From CAZIMM01 sp964540415 (GTDB taxonomy: Bacteria > Bacillota > Clostridia > Oscillospirales > Acutalibacteraceae), in contig CAZIMM010000001.1 in NCBI GenBank assembly GCA_964540415.1, positions 1 through 64,000 on the forward strand: 64,000 bases of DNA. Reading direction: 5' to 3'. The translations under genes were made by a program, and so were the position numbers. Positions 8,989-17,798 of the stretch are shown here, piece after piece. Below the pieces are notes generated by a model, which was given only the letters and a program-made list of their open reading frames with translations, was not told the origin of the DNA and searched no databases. How positions within the stretch are numbered: the stretch's first letter is position 1; every line of letters starts with the position of its first letter.

Positions 8989-9744
8989 TTATTTTATTTT
9001 TGTGTACCCAAGCTTAGAGGAAATTGCGTCTGCTGCTTTTTTCAATCCTTCCTCAATGTTGTGCATTTTTTCCTGTGTCATTCTGCCCTTTGCTCCGGAT
9101 ATACCGATTGAAAAGTTGCATTCGCCTTTACTGTTAAAAATCGGGGCAGCGACACAGCGGATTTCTTCGGATAATTCGCAGTCATCCGTTGCAAAGCCCT
9201 TTGCTTTTATTTCCGCAAGTTCCCTGAGAAGCGAAGATTCATCGGTTATTGTTTTTTTGGTGTGCTTTTCAAATGTGATTTCACTGAGCATCTTTTCTTG
9301 CTTATTTTTTTCCGCGTATGCCAAAAGGCATTTGCCGACAGATGAGCAATAGAGCAGTTCTTCACCACCGACTTTGGCGTTTGCAACAAGCCTTCCCTCG
9401 GATGTTATCTGCTCAACAATAACGGCACAATTATTTGATAAGGTGCAAAGGTGAACCGATTCACCGAAGCATTCACTCATCCTCACCATATAAGGCTTTG
9501 AGATGCTTACTGCACTAAGGCCGCTGTAATACTGATGTGACATCTTGAGTATTGCGGGCCCAAGTTTATAGCATAGGGTTTCGGGATTTTTTTCAACCAT
9601 GTTGTTTGCAAGAAAGGTTTGCATTATTCTGAATGCGGTGCTTTTATTGACACCTATTGCCTGTGCTATTTCCGTTACTCCCGCACTTCTTTTGGAGGAC
9701 AGAAACATCAGCGCTTCTATTCCGTTCTGTAATGATTGACTCAT
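8989..9744 (-). CDS. IclR-family transcriptional regulator
   Basis: The 251-residue product has the two IclR parts: an N-terminal winged helix (residues about 5-60, GVTEIAQAIGVNKSTAFRIM) and a C-terminal effector-binding domain (YCSSVGKCLLAYA, then GFATDDCELSEEIRCVAAPI). Members regulate catabolic operons by binding a pathway metabolite. Embedded in the operon between isomerase and symporter genes, it likely controls that operon itself. A candidate operator is the palindrome at 15304-15319 upstream of the first gene. Confidence 0.92.
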   Translation of the reverse strand: MSQSLQNGIEALMFLSSKRSAGVTEIAQAIGVNKSTAFRIMQTFLANNMVEKNPETLCYKLGPAILKMSHQYYSGLSAVSISKPYMVRMSECFGESVHLCTLSNNCAVIVEQITSEGRLVANAKVGGEELLYCSSVGKCLLAYAEKNKQEKMLSEITFEKHTKKTITDESSLLRELAEIKAKGFATDDCELSEEIRCVAAPIFNSKGECNFSIGISGAKGRMTQEKMHNIEEGLKKAADAISSKLGYTKIK

Positions 9745-9753
9745 TTTTTTCCC

Positions 9754-10377
9754 TCAGTTTTCTGATAATATTAATTTCTGCAATTCTTTATTTTCCACTT
9801 CTCCTCTGATTAAATCAAGAAAGGGTTTGTGCTTGAAAACCGCAGAAATGATTTCTCTGTCTGTTATTGAAAAAATGTCGGCAAAGGACTGATGTGTTTT
9901 TTGTGAAATCATTTGAAGCTTTTGCCGGCTTTGCTGCTGGCTCATTTGCCTTTCGGCGGGGTAGCCTCTGCCGAATTCGTCTGAAAACAGCTTTTCAAAA
10001 ATGTATTCAAGATTAATATTACCCGCCCAGCCAAAGCCCTTGTTAAGAGCAAGAGAAATACAGTTGCCGCCATTAATCTGCCCGAATAGCCATGCATCAA
10101 GGGGTTCATTGACAAGCCCGCAAAAAACGTTCGGGTACTGCATAGCCGAAAGCAAAAAGCCCTGACCCGTGCCGCAGCCGCCGATAACCATATCGACCGC
10201 GCCGAGGTTAAGCAGGAGTGCAGCCATAAACCCGGTGTGGATATAGGTCAGCTCCGTTTCGAATTCGCCCTGCTTCATACCGGCATTGAAAACCTCAACG
10301 GGCTGCTTTTTCAGTGCTTCGATTATGTGAGGATTTTTATCTCTTGCCGAGACTTCATTTATTACAGCCACTCTCAT
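9754..10377 (-). CDS. RpiB/LacA/LacB-family sugar isomerase
   Basis: The 207-residue protein has the family active-site loop GGCGTGQGF, including the catalytic-type Cys, and the downstream GLVNEPLDAWLFGQINGGNCISLAL block that takes the place of the usual CHD/ARxHNDANVL region. It is longer than classical ribose-5-phosphate isomerase B (about 150), with an added C-terminal helical part. Members interconvert aldose and ketose phosphates; some act on sulfonate analogues. The start overlaps the transketolase stop by four bases, so it is translationally coupled to it and probably converts a transketolase product or substrate. Confidence 0.85.
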   Translation of the reverse strand: MRVAVINEVSARDKNPHIIEALKKQPVEVFNAGMKQGEFETELTYIHTGFMAALLLNLGAVDMVIGGCGTGQGFLLSAMQYPNVFCGLVNEPLDAWLFGQINGGNCISLALNKGFGWAGNINLEYIFEKLFSDEFGRGYPAERQMSQQQSRQKLQMISQKTHQSFADIFSITDREIISAVFKHKPFLDLIRGEVENKELQKLILSEN

Positions 10378-11339
10378 TTTCTTTTCCTCCCGATTGCTTT
10401 TTTTGCTTTTGCCGCTATATTCTCTGCCGTCAAGCCGAACTTTGTCATAAGAAATTCCTGTGTTCCGACTTCACCGAAGGTATCATTGACACCGACTCTC
10501 TCCATAGGCACAACAGGGTCGATTTCGAGCAGGCATTCACCCACGGCATTGCCTAACCCGCCGATAATATTGTGGTTCTCTGCGGTAACAACCGCACCGC
10601 AGAGGTTGGCAAGCTTTTCTATCGCAGCCTTATCAACAGGCTTTACAGTGTGCATATCGACAACGCAGGCTTCTATTCCTTCTTTTTTGAGAAGCTCATA
10701 TGCAAGCAAAGCCTGATGAACCATTATTCCGCAGGCGATAATCGCAACATCTTCTCCTTTTGTAAGGATATTGGCGTATCCGACGTTGAATTGGGCATCG
10801 TCTCTATATATTTTTACAGCCTTTTTACGGCTTGAACGAACATAAAAATTGCCATAGGTATTTGCCATATACGGCACCAGGTATTTATACATTGTGCCGT
10901 CGGCCGGTTCTACGATTGTGAAATTCGGTATTGCCCTGATTAGTGCCATATCTTCAAAGGGCATATGAGTGCCGCCGTTTGCCGTTGCGGTTACACCGGC
11001 ATCGCCGCCGATAATTTTAACATTCAAGTCCTGATAAGCACACGAAAGAAAGAGCTGGTCATACGCTCTCCTTGTAGCAAACGTGCCGAACATATGCACA
11101 AACGGAATATACCCGACAGCGGACATCCCGGCGGCAAAACCGACGGCATGAGCCTCCATAATCCCGCAATTAATGCTTCTTTGGGGGAACTTTTTATAAA
11201 AAGGCTCTGTACCCATTGAAAAACTGACATCGACATCAACGGCAACAACTTTTGAATTTAACTGTGCAGCGTGAATAAGGGCATCACAATAGGAGGCACG
11301 CATTTCTTTGGTGTCAAATTCCCATTTACTGCAAATCAT
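10374..11339 (-). CDS. Transketolase, C-terminal subunit
   Basis: This 321-residue subunit has the pyrimidine-binding domain (NCGIMEAHAVGFAAGMSAVG, carrying the conserved Glu that activates ThDP), GGTHMPFEDMALIRAIPN, and the C-terminal domain (MHTVKPVDKAAI, AENHNIIGGLG). Split transketolases have two chains that together equal one full enzyme and transfer two-carbon ketol units. Its start lies 14 bases inside the end of the N-terminal subunit gene, so the two are co-translated. Housekeeping transketolase may be encoded elsewhere; this copy sits in a dedicated catabolic operon. Confidence 0.93.
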   Translation of the reverse strand: MICSKWEFDTKEMRASYCDALIHAAQLNSKVVAVDVDVSFSMGTEPFYKKFPQRSINCGIMEAHAVGFAAGMSAVGYIPFVHMFGTFATRRAYDQLFLSCAYQDLNVKIIGGDAGVTATANGGTHMPFEDMALIRAIPNFTIVEPADGTMYKYLVPYMANTYGNFYVRSSRKKAVKIYRDDAQFNVGYANILTKGEDVAIIACGIMVHQALLAYELLKKEGIEACVVDMHTVKPVDKAAIEKLANLCGAVVTAENHNIIGGLGNAVGECLLEIDPVVPMERVGVNDTFGEVGTQEFLMTKFGLTAENIAAKAKKAIGRKRK

Positions 11340-12168
11340 TCTTCAAATCACCTCTTAGCCTTCTGTCAATTTCTCTGCACGCTTGTTGCGCCATCTCCTT
11401 GTCGAACACCATATAATGATTGAAGCCCGGAATTTCGGCAAAGTTGCAGCCGTGCCCCTTTTCAGTTTCAAGGATTACCGCAGCGGGCATACCGCTGTTT
11501 TGAGCATGCAATATCCCGTTAAAAATCGCCTCGACATCATGCCCGTCAACCTTAACGGCAAAGAGCCCGAAGGATTCAAATTTTTGTTTAATGTCAAACT
11601 GTCTGCAAACCTGCTGCGTGTACCCGTCAAGCTGGCGTTTGTTGTTGTCGACAAGAATTATTATGTTTGACAAACATCTGTGGGCAATGAACTGGACAGC
11701 TTCCCAATTCTGCCCCTCCTGCAGCTCACCGTCACCGACTATTACATAGGTATAATTGTTTAAGCCTTTCATTTTGTTGCCCATGGCAACGCCGCTCCCG
11801 AGAGACAGCCCCTGACCCAAAGAGCCTGTACTTATATCTATGCCGACGGTCTTAAGCCTGTCGCAGTGACTGGGCAGCCTTGTGTCGTTAGCATTCAGTG
11901 TCAAAAGATCCTCTTTGGGGAAAAAGCCCTTGTATGCCAAGGCGGCATAAAGAGCAGGCCCGCAATGACCTTTTGAGAGCACCAGCCTGTCTCTATCCTC
12001 CTTTTCAGGATTACGAGGGTCAATATTCATTACCTCCTCGTAAAGCACTGCCAAGGCATCACAGATTGACATACTGCCGCCGACATGACCGAATCCTGCC
12101 GATTCCATTGCGGTGATTGCCAACTTTCTTATTTCTGCTGCAGCAGATAAGCAACGCTTCTTATCCAT
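11326..12168 (-). CDS. Transketolase, N-terminal subunit
   Basis: The 280-residue ThDP-binding subunit has GHVGGSMSICDALAVLY, RDRLVLSKGHCGPALYAAL, a cofactor motif GDGELQEGQNWEA with DNNKRQLDG, and GHGCNF near the end. With the partner encoded just downstream it should form an alpha2beta2 transketolase. Known uses of such split enzymes outside the pentose phosphate pathway include apulose-4-phosphate and sulfosugar cleavage; which applies here cannot be read from sequence. The gene follows the oxidoreductase gene by 4 bases. Confidence 0.93.
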   Translation of the reverse strand: MDKKRCLSAAAEIRKLAITAMESAGFGHVGGSMSICDALAVLYEEVMNIDPRNPEKEDRDRLVLSKGHCGPALYAALAYKGFFPKEDLLTLNANDTRLPSHCDRLKTVGIDISTGSLGQGLSLGSGVAMGNKMKGLNNYTYVIVGDGELQEGQNWEAVQFIAHRCLSNIIILVDNNKRQLDGYTQQVCRQFDIKQKFESFGLFAVKVDGHDVEAIFNGILHAQNSGMPAAVILETEKGHGCNFAEIPGFNHYMVFDKEMAQQACREIDRRLRGDLKNDLQ

Positions 12169-12172
12169 TCAC

Positions 12173-13369
12173 TTACCCTTTTTTGCTCAGTAGCATGCTG
12201 ATAAATCCCTTTTTCTCCGGAGTGGGTGTATCCTCATAGCTGTCAAGATAGACTTCTCTTTGTTTCTTTGAGGAATCCATTGCCGCTAGCGCAAATTTGA
12301 GCACTTCTCTTCCTCTTTCGCCCGTCAAAACAGGTTCCCTGTCGAGCTTTATCGAGTCGATAAAATCATGGGTGGAATTGATGAAAGAATCCTGCCAATC
12401 ATGCGGCATATCCCACAGCTCTACCAGCTCGCCGTCCCTGTAAAGCACAAGAGGAGCAACATCGCTGAGCATTTCGGCGGTGCATCTTGTTATCCAAATA
12501 ATACCCCTTGAGCCCGTGATTTCCATACGCTCATCACAGGTATAATACTTTCCCTTTATGTACATATCTTCCGAACAGGTTATATCCCATGTGCCATAGA
12601 GCTTTTTATCCTTGTATTTCCACATAATGACCGCAGGCGAATCCTGACATACATTCCCGAGTACCGAGGTTTCGTCGATCCATGCGCTTACCTTTTCAAC
12701 TTCTCCGAAAAGGTCAACAAACATTGAGAACTTATGATATCCGTCATCAAATACAACCGGGCCGCCGCCCGAAAGCGTTTCATTCAACCTCCATGTCCAT
12801 GAGAGGGTATCAACCGTCCAGCCTGTGGGCTTTAAATCGTCAGTCAGCTTGACGCCTGCTTTTTTTGCACGCATTTTTGCAGCGGGAGTATTTTGGGAAT
12901 TCAGCCCGCCGTTATTCATCTTGTACCTAATACCCCGTATTTCGCCGATTTCTCCGCTCTCAATCATCTGCTTTGCTTTCAAGTAAGGAGGGTAATGCAC
13001 AAAGTTTTCATATACCTTCAGCTTAACGCCGTTCTCCTTTGCAGCAGCAATCATTTTATCGCATTCCTCAAGATTCATTGCCATAGGCTTTTGCACCGAC
13101 ACATGCTTTTTTGCATTGCATGCCTTTATTGTCAATTCACAGTGCAGGTGATGAGGTACAAGTATTTCAACTCCCGTTACCTCCTGATCCTCGAGAACCT
13201 CTTCATATGTATCATAAACCTTGGGGATGTTATGCTCTTTTGCAAACTCCTCAGCCGCCGAGCGTTTCTTGTCATATACTCCCCACAGCACGGCATCATC
13301 TCTGTCCCTGTATCCGGCAACATGAAGGGTGGCAATTCTGCCGCAGCCTATCAAAACAAATTTCATCAT
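12173..13369 (-). CDS. Gfo/Idh/MocA-family oxidoreductase
   Basis: The 398-residue protein starts with a Rossmann nucleotide fold (VLIGCGRIATLHVAGYRDRD), followed by VPHHLHCELTIKAC and SVQKPMA, the last standing where the family usually has EKP with its catalytic Lys. The C-terminal alpha/beta domain carries GGGPVVFDDGYHKFSMFVDL, which includes a likely catalytic His. The family oxidises or reduces sugars and cyclitols, and some members are NAD-dependent glycosidases with a transient-oxidation mechanism. Gene order after the ThDP enzyme suggests a role early in substrate processing. The exact reaction is unknown. ATG 13366 is an alternative start. Confidence 0.88.
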   Translation of the reverse strand: MMKFVLIGCGRIATLHVAGYRDRDDAVLWGVYDKKRSAAEEFAKEHNIPKVYDTYEEVLEDQEVTGVEILVPHHLHCELTIKACNAKKHVSVQKPMAMNLEECDKMIAAAKENGVKLKVYENFVHYPPYLKAKQMIESGEIGEIRGIRYKMNNGGLNSQNTPAAKMRAKKAGVKLTDDLKPTGWTVDTLSWTWRLNETLSGGGPVVFDDGYHKFSMFVDLFGEVEKVSAWIDETSVLGNVCQDSPAVIMWKYKDKKLYGTWDITCSEDMYIKGKYYTCDERMEITGSRGIIWITRCTAEMLSDVAPLVLYRDGELVELWDMPHDWQDSFINSTHDFIDSIKLDREPVLTGERGREVLKFALAAMDSSKKQREVYLDSYEDTPTPEKKGFISMLLSKKG

Positions 13370-13435
13370 GCAAATTCCCCTTATCTATAATAAAATGATA
13401 ACAGATATTAAATAAAAATTTTGCAAAACAATGGA

Positions 13436-15231
13436 CTAAACCGTTTCTTCCTTCACGGCGTTTTCATATACCGCCCGCTTTTCCTGCATATAAGTTGGGA
13501 TTGGGACATCCCACCAGCCGAAAGCCTTGCCGCCCGTATATGGGTATTCTCTCGAAACATCAACGGAAATCAGCGCCGGTTTATTGGCTTTTATTGCGGA
13601 ACAAAGAGCGGTTTCGATTTCATCCTTTGTATCGGCTTTATAAGCTTCAATGTTGAATGCCTTTGCAATACTGCAGAAATCGGGGCTGTAAACATCATCA
13701 CCCTGCATAAAGTCATTGCCGAAGGCGGTCTCTTTGCCGAGAACATCCATCTGAAGATCCTTTATCGCCATCCAGCCGCAGTTGTTTGCAAGCACGATAA
13801 TAACAGGGATATCATACTGCGCCATTGTCGAAAGCTCCTGAATAATCATCATAAAGTCACCGTCACCGAGTAAAGCGATAACAGGCACTTCCGGCTTTGC
13901 GAGCTTCGCACCCATTGCGGCGGGAACTGCCCAGCCCATTGTGGAGAATCCGCCGGTGGTAAGGTTGCAGTACGGCTCTTTGAAGCAATACTCTTGGAAA
14001 AGCTGTGCCTGTGTGTTGCCCGATGATGTTGTGATAATAGTATTAGACGGCAGTTTTTTGTTCATCAAGCCTATCAGTTGTGAAATCGTCATTTTTTCGC
14101 TTTTGATACTTCGGTAATCCTCCTTATATTGTTCCCATTGCGCCCGAAGTGTTTTGATTTCTTCAAAGTATTCTTTTCTGACAGTCTTATCGGTATAATT
14201 ATCAATTAGTTTCTTCAGGCTGTCTTTCAAATCCGCAACTATGCCGACATCTGCGCCGTAGTTTTTGCCTATCTCACTTGCGTCAATATCAATATGTATG
14301 AGCTTTGTATCGGGGAAATTAAAGGCAATTCCCTTTCTGTAGGAACAGGTTGTTTCATCTGCAAAACGCGTACCCAAAGCCAGAACAACATCTGCCTCAC
14401 GGCAAATTTTAAGGCCTATGGGAGTGCCTTTTGAGCCTGTATGGAAGCAATACTGTTCATGTTCTTCGCTCACAGCGCCCTTGCCCGCAAGGGTTGTTAC
14501 AATTGCTGCGCCCCATTTTTCCGCCAAAGCGGTAATAAGGTCCGCCGCCTTTGCACGAAGCGCTCCTCCGCCCGCAAGAATTACAGGACGTTTTGCAGTG
14601 CGCATTAAGCAGATGGCTTTCTCAATATACTCCATATCCGCACAAGGCAGCGAATCGGCTTTTTCAGCTTTAACCGGCATAAGATTGCATTCAACTGAGT
14701 TTGCCTGAACATCCATAGGCAGAGCGATTACGCACGGCCCGCTTCTGCCGGAAGTCATTTGATTGAATGCCCTGTGAATAATTCTGGGCAACTGGGCTGT
14801 TGACTCCGCCCTCCAGCTTCNNNNNNNNNNGCAAGCGGCTCAAGGCTGCGAATAATGTTGCTGTCGCAATAGCGCTCAATCTCCTGCAGAACGCCGACAC
14901 CCTTCATATGCACATGGGTATCACCGCAAAGCTGCAAAAATGCAGTTGAATCAACATATGCCGTGCCAAGCCCAATACTTGTATTCAATGTCCCCGGCCC
15001 TATTGAGGCAAAGGCAGCAAGAGGCTTGCCCGAAACCCTGAAGTATCCGTCTGCTATAGCAGTGGCAGCCTGCTCATGCTTAACTTGTATGTATTTGATT
15101 TTTCCTTCTGCTTCTTCCTTGCGGATAGCATCAAACAAACCTAAAACTCCATGGCCGGGAATACCTAAAATATAAGGTACACCCTCTTCAACAAGTTGTT
15201 TAACAATGATTTCTCCCCCGGTCAGTTTCAT
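13436..15231 (-). CDS. ThDP-dependent acetolactate synthase-like enzyme, interrupted by an assembly gap
   Basis: The gene spans about 595 codons and belongs to the acetohydroxyacid synthase/decarboxylase superfamily. Glu53 in VKHEQAATAIADGYFR is the ThDP-activating Glu. The central domain includes VILAGGGALRAKA. The C-terminal part has the cofactor motif LLGDGDFMMIIQ with NNCG. A run of ten N at 14821-14830 splits the frame: coding resumes one frame off. The 10 N are likely a placeholder, since any true length of 2 modulo 3 rejoins SLEPLA to SWRAESTAQLPRIIH. It is not clearly IolD, Xsc or acetolactate synthase. The start ATG 15231 follows GGGAGGAAACGGC. First gene of the operon. Confidence 0.85.
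14821..14830. other. Assembly gap (10 N)
   Basis: Ten undetermined bases inside the ThDP enzyme gene. Protein similarity on both sides shows one continuous gene, and the recorded length breaks the frame. Confidence 0.95.
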
Positions 15232-15267
15232 GCCGTTTCCTCCCTGCACTCTCTATAGTATACCTTA

Positions 15268-15295
15268 ATTATATATTACATTTATTTTTTAGCAA
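15268..15295 (-). promoter_or_regulatory. Predicted promoter of the 15-4 kb catabolic operon
   Basis: Reading the minus strand, TTGCTA (15295-15290), a 16-base spacer and TATAAT (15273-15268) lie about 37 bases before the ThDP enzyme start. The palindrome at 15304-15319 sits just upstream of the -35 box. Confidence 0.55.
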
Positions 15296-15303
15296 TACAA
15301 TTA

Positions 15304-15319
15304 TGCAACATTAGTTGCA
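15304..15319. promoter_or_regulatory. Perfect palindrome, candidate IclR operator
   Basis: TGCAACATTAGTTGCA has two perfect 6-base arms around ATTA. Half-site-like GCAAC and GCAC follow nearby (15325-15337). It lies beside the predicted operon promoter and the operon encodes an IclR regulator, whose sites are usually short palindromes. Confidence 0.5.
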
Positions 15320-15486
15320 CCCTCCGCAACATCTGCACTTTTTTATTCTTTATTCCTGCTCATCGGTGTGGGAAGATGAAAATTACCCGTTTGTGAACAG
15401 CTGATTTAATATTTGTATTCTGTGCTTTACACAAAAGAAACATTGTGATAAACTGGAAATCAGAAAAATGCAAAGGAAGTAATCAT

Positions 15487-17169
15487 ATGAAAAAAGCGCT
15501 TGCGATAATTGTCTGTCTGACGCTCGTCTTTACTTCGCTTGGGCTTTCCGGCAATGCGGCGGATGAAGAAAAAGTGATGCCGGTAATTTTCATTGACGGC
15601 TTTACCGGCTCGTGTCTTTATGAGGACGACTATATGGTATTTCCTCCGTATTACGATGATGTGAGCACTGACAGCATATCGAAAATGTTGGTCTCCCTGA
15701 TTTTCGGGCTTTTTACCGGAAACTATTCGCCGCTCATCAAAAATGCCGAAGCAGCTTTTCCCATGCTGCTTGACGACATGAAAAGGCTTACGGTCAACCC
15801 CGACGGCAGCTCGGAGCACAACATCAGGGTGTGGTCACAGGATGCAGAGATCATGCGTTACCGCACCATCTTCGGAAAAACCGCCAATGCAATTGAAGAG
15901 GAAACAGGCAGTGAAAACTGCTTTATGTTCCGCCACGACTGGCGGCTGAGCCTTGTTGACGCCGCGGCACAGCTTAACGCTTTTGTTGAACAGGTTATTG
16001 AATTGACCGGTGCAGATTCGGTTGCGCTTTTCAGCTACAGTCAGGGCGGGCAGGTTGCGGCAACCTACCTCAAATATTACGGTGATAAGGGCCAAGTCGG
16101 AAAAATCGTTTTTGTGAACTCTCCGATTGCGGGCACAAAGCTTGCCGTTTCGGCGCTGGACAAAAAGCAGCTGAGTGTCAGCCTTGTTTCAATCATGCGC
16201 CTTGTTTCATTCATTTCCGGAGCGGAAAACAATTATGACCGCTTGCTCGGACTTGTCAATCTCCGCTTTCTCAACAACGCTCTCACAGCTGTGATTTCGG
16301 AGGAGCTATACCCCGTCTGCCTCTATTGGGGCGGGGTCTGGGACATGATTCCGCTTGAGGATTACGAACAGCTGAAAGCAAAATACCTTGACCCGACTGA
16401 ACAAAAGTGGCTGATTGAAAAAAGCGACAAATACCACTATGAGGTTATGGCAAATACGGCAGACATCTTTGCCGATGCAAAAGCAAAGGGCATCTCTGTT
16501 TCCGTGCTGTCGTGCATTGACTGCGGAATTGCGACAAACACCTCCATTAACGGTGACTCAATTGTTGACGTATACGGCTCCTCCGGCGCATTCGCCGCCG
16601 GCTTCGGAAAAGAACTGAAATCCGGCTATGTGCCGAAGCGTACCGTCTGCAATGACAGCGGCCACAACCACATTTCGCCCGACAGAAGCGTTGACGCATC
16701 GTGTGCGTTTCTGCCTGAAAACACATGGTTTGTAATCGGGCAGGGTCACTGCCAGTTTGATGAGGACGAATACACTGTCAGGCTGCTGACAAAGCTGATG
16801 ACCTCCGACGAACTGCAAAGCATATATTCCGACAGTGACTTCCCTCAGTTCCGCTACGGAACCGCGCCGCAAAATGAGCTTTATATCAGCTTCGGTGAAA
16901 AAGACGCCGGATACATTTCAAACGGTGACCTGAGCGTGACAGTCACCAACACCTCGCATTCAGAATCAGTGAAGTTGGTGTCGCTGCGTGCGGGCTTCGG
17001 TTTGTGCAGTGCGCAAATAAACAACGGCGCAGTTATCGAGCCCGGAGAGAGTGCAACCTTTGCACTGCGCGGCTGTTCGGGATTCAGGAGCAACGAAGCT
17101 GTCAGAATCAAAGCTGTTTTTAAAGGCTCGGTTCTCAAAACAAAAGAGCTGACTTACACTTCGGTGTAA
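15487..17169 (+). CDS. Secreted LCAT-like alpha/beta-hydrolase (lipase-like), paralogue 1
   Basis: The 560-residue secreted protein has a signal peptide at about residues 1-23. The hydrolase part shows IFIDGFTGSCLY (oxyanion region) and a nucleophile elbow FSYSQGG with Ser185, in which the first Gly of GxSxG is Ser. FRHDWRLS upstream of the elbow is typical of lecithin:cholesterol acyltransferase-like lipases. ENTWFVIGQGHCQFD may supply the catalytic His. A C-terminal beta domain (about 460-560) ends the protein. A clear paralogue is at 36535-38040, sharing the elbow context and the ILPEHTWFV-like block. ATG 15487 follows AAGGAAG. The substrate is probably an ester lipid or acyl group outside the cell, which is inference. 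Confidence 0.75.
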   Translation: MKKALAIIVCLTLVFTSLGLSGNAADEEKVMPVIFIDGFTGSCLYEDDYMVFPPYYDDVSTDSISKMLVSLIFGLFTGNYSPLIKNAEAAFPMLLDDMKRLTVNPDGSSEHNIRVWSQDAEIMRYRTIFGKTANAIEEETGSENCFMFRHDWRLSLVDAAAQLNAFVEQVIELTGADSVALFSYSQGGQVAATYLKYYGDKGQVGKIVFVNSPIAGTKLAVSALDKKQLSVSLVSIMRLVSFISGAENNYDRLLGLVNLRFLNNALTAVISEELYPVCLYWGGVWDMIPLEDYEQLKAKYLDPTEQKWLIEKSDKYHYEVMANTADIFADAKAKGISVSVLSCIDCGIATNTSINGDSIVDVYGSSGAFAAGFGKELKSGYVPKRTVCNDSGHNHISPDRSVDASCAFLPENTWFVIGQGHCQFDEDEYTVRLLTKLMTSDELQSIYSDSDFPQFRYGTAPQNELYISFGEKDAGYISNGDLSVTVTNTSHSESVKLVSLRAGFGLCSAQINNGAVIEPGESATFALRGCSGFRSNEAVRIKAVFKGSVLKTKELTYTSV

Positions 17170-17201
17170 GTGCATTTATTTATAATGTTAATAATATAAT
17201 A

Positions 17202-17233
17202 GAGGCAGCCGTCACAATTGTGACGGCTGCCTC
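17202..17233 (+). terminator. 32-base perfect palindrome, bidirectional terminator
   Basis: The arm GAGGCAGCCGTCACAA is followed directly by its exact complement. T-rich sequence flanks both sides, so it can end transcription of the lipase gene and anything on the other strand. Confidence 0.75.
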
Positions 17234-17249
17234 ATAATTTCTTGAATTT

Positions 17250-17562
17250 TCCGACAAGTGCTTTGCAATTTTCGAACGCGAAGGCGGCATACCGCAAAGG
17301 TAACGGTTGCAATAATCTCTGCCGTCAATGCTCAGGTTAATCATCAATATGCACTTTTCCGAACAGAACAAACGAAGCCGTTTGCGGACACGGCTTCGTT
17401 TGCATTTACGGTGAAATCATCGCTGTAAAGCACCTCTCCGCTCTCAAGGCTGCTGATTTCAAGCCTCCCGATACCTTTCGCGCGTGTCGTTTGCGGCGAT
17501 AGAAGGATAACACCGGCATGAAATCTCGCCGGGCATAATGCAAAACGGCTGCAGAACCGCAA
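17250..17562 (-). pseudogene. Possible frameshifted remnant of a glycosidase-type C-terminus
   Basis: On the minus strand, about 70 residues (GRLEISSLESGEVLYSDDFT and onward) are followed, in a second frame, by INLSIDGRDYCNRYLCGMPP. The latter resembles the tail of GH2 beta-mannosidase-like proteins. The switch in frame falls near 17370, where an inverted repeat (AACGAAGCCG and complement) lies. There is no ribosome site. The similarity is from memory and weak, so this may be chance. Confidence 0.3.
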
Positions 17563-17738
17563 GCTGAGCTCAGCAGTTTATGAATGTCAAAAAATTTATA
17601 CTGCTTTTTTCAAGAGGCAACCTGAAAGAAAAGAATGCACTAAAGGCAAAACCTTGCCGATTATGAGAACAAATTCAACGTTTTATTTTGTCAGACCTGA
17701 AACTTAATGTGAAAGCGTAAAAAATTTTTAAAAAGCCA
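17563..17738. other. Non-coding AT-rich gap
   Basis: I see no gene here; it leads into the promoter of the HTH gene. Confidence 0.5.
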
Positions 17739-17767
17739 TTGACAAATTACCTATTGTTGCATATAAT
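17739..17767 (+). promoter_or_regulatory. Predicted sigma-A promoter for the HTH-hydrolase pair
   Basis: TTGACA (17739-17744), a 17-base spacer and TATAAT (17762-17767) stand 32 bases before the start codon: a consensus promoter. Confidence 0.75.
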
Positions 17768-17798
17768 AACTTATGAAGTAACTTTGAGGAGCAATAAG

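Noticed and set aside
13436..15231. Two separate ThDP genes or a natural frameshift
   Set aside because: The break coincides exactly with the 10-N gap, and the two sides are consecutive parts of one domain.
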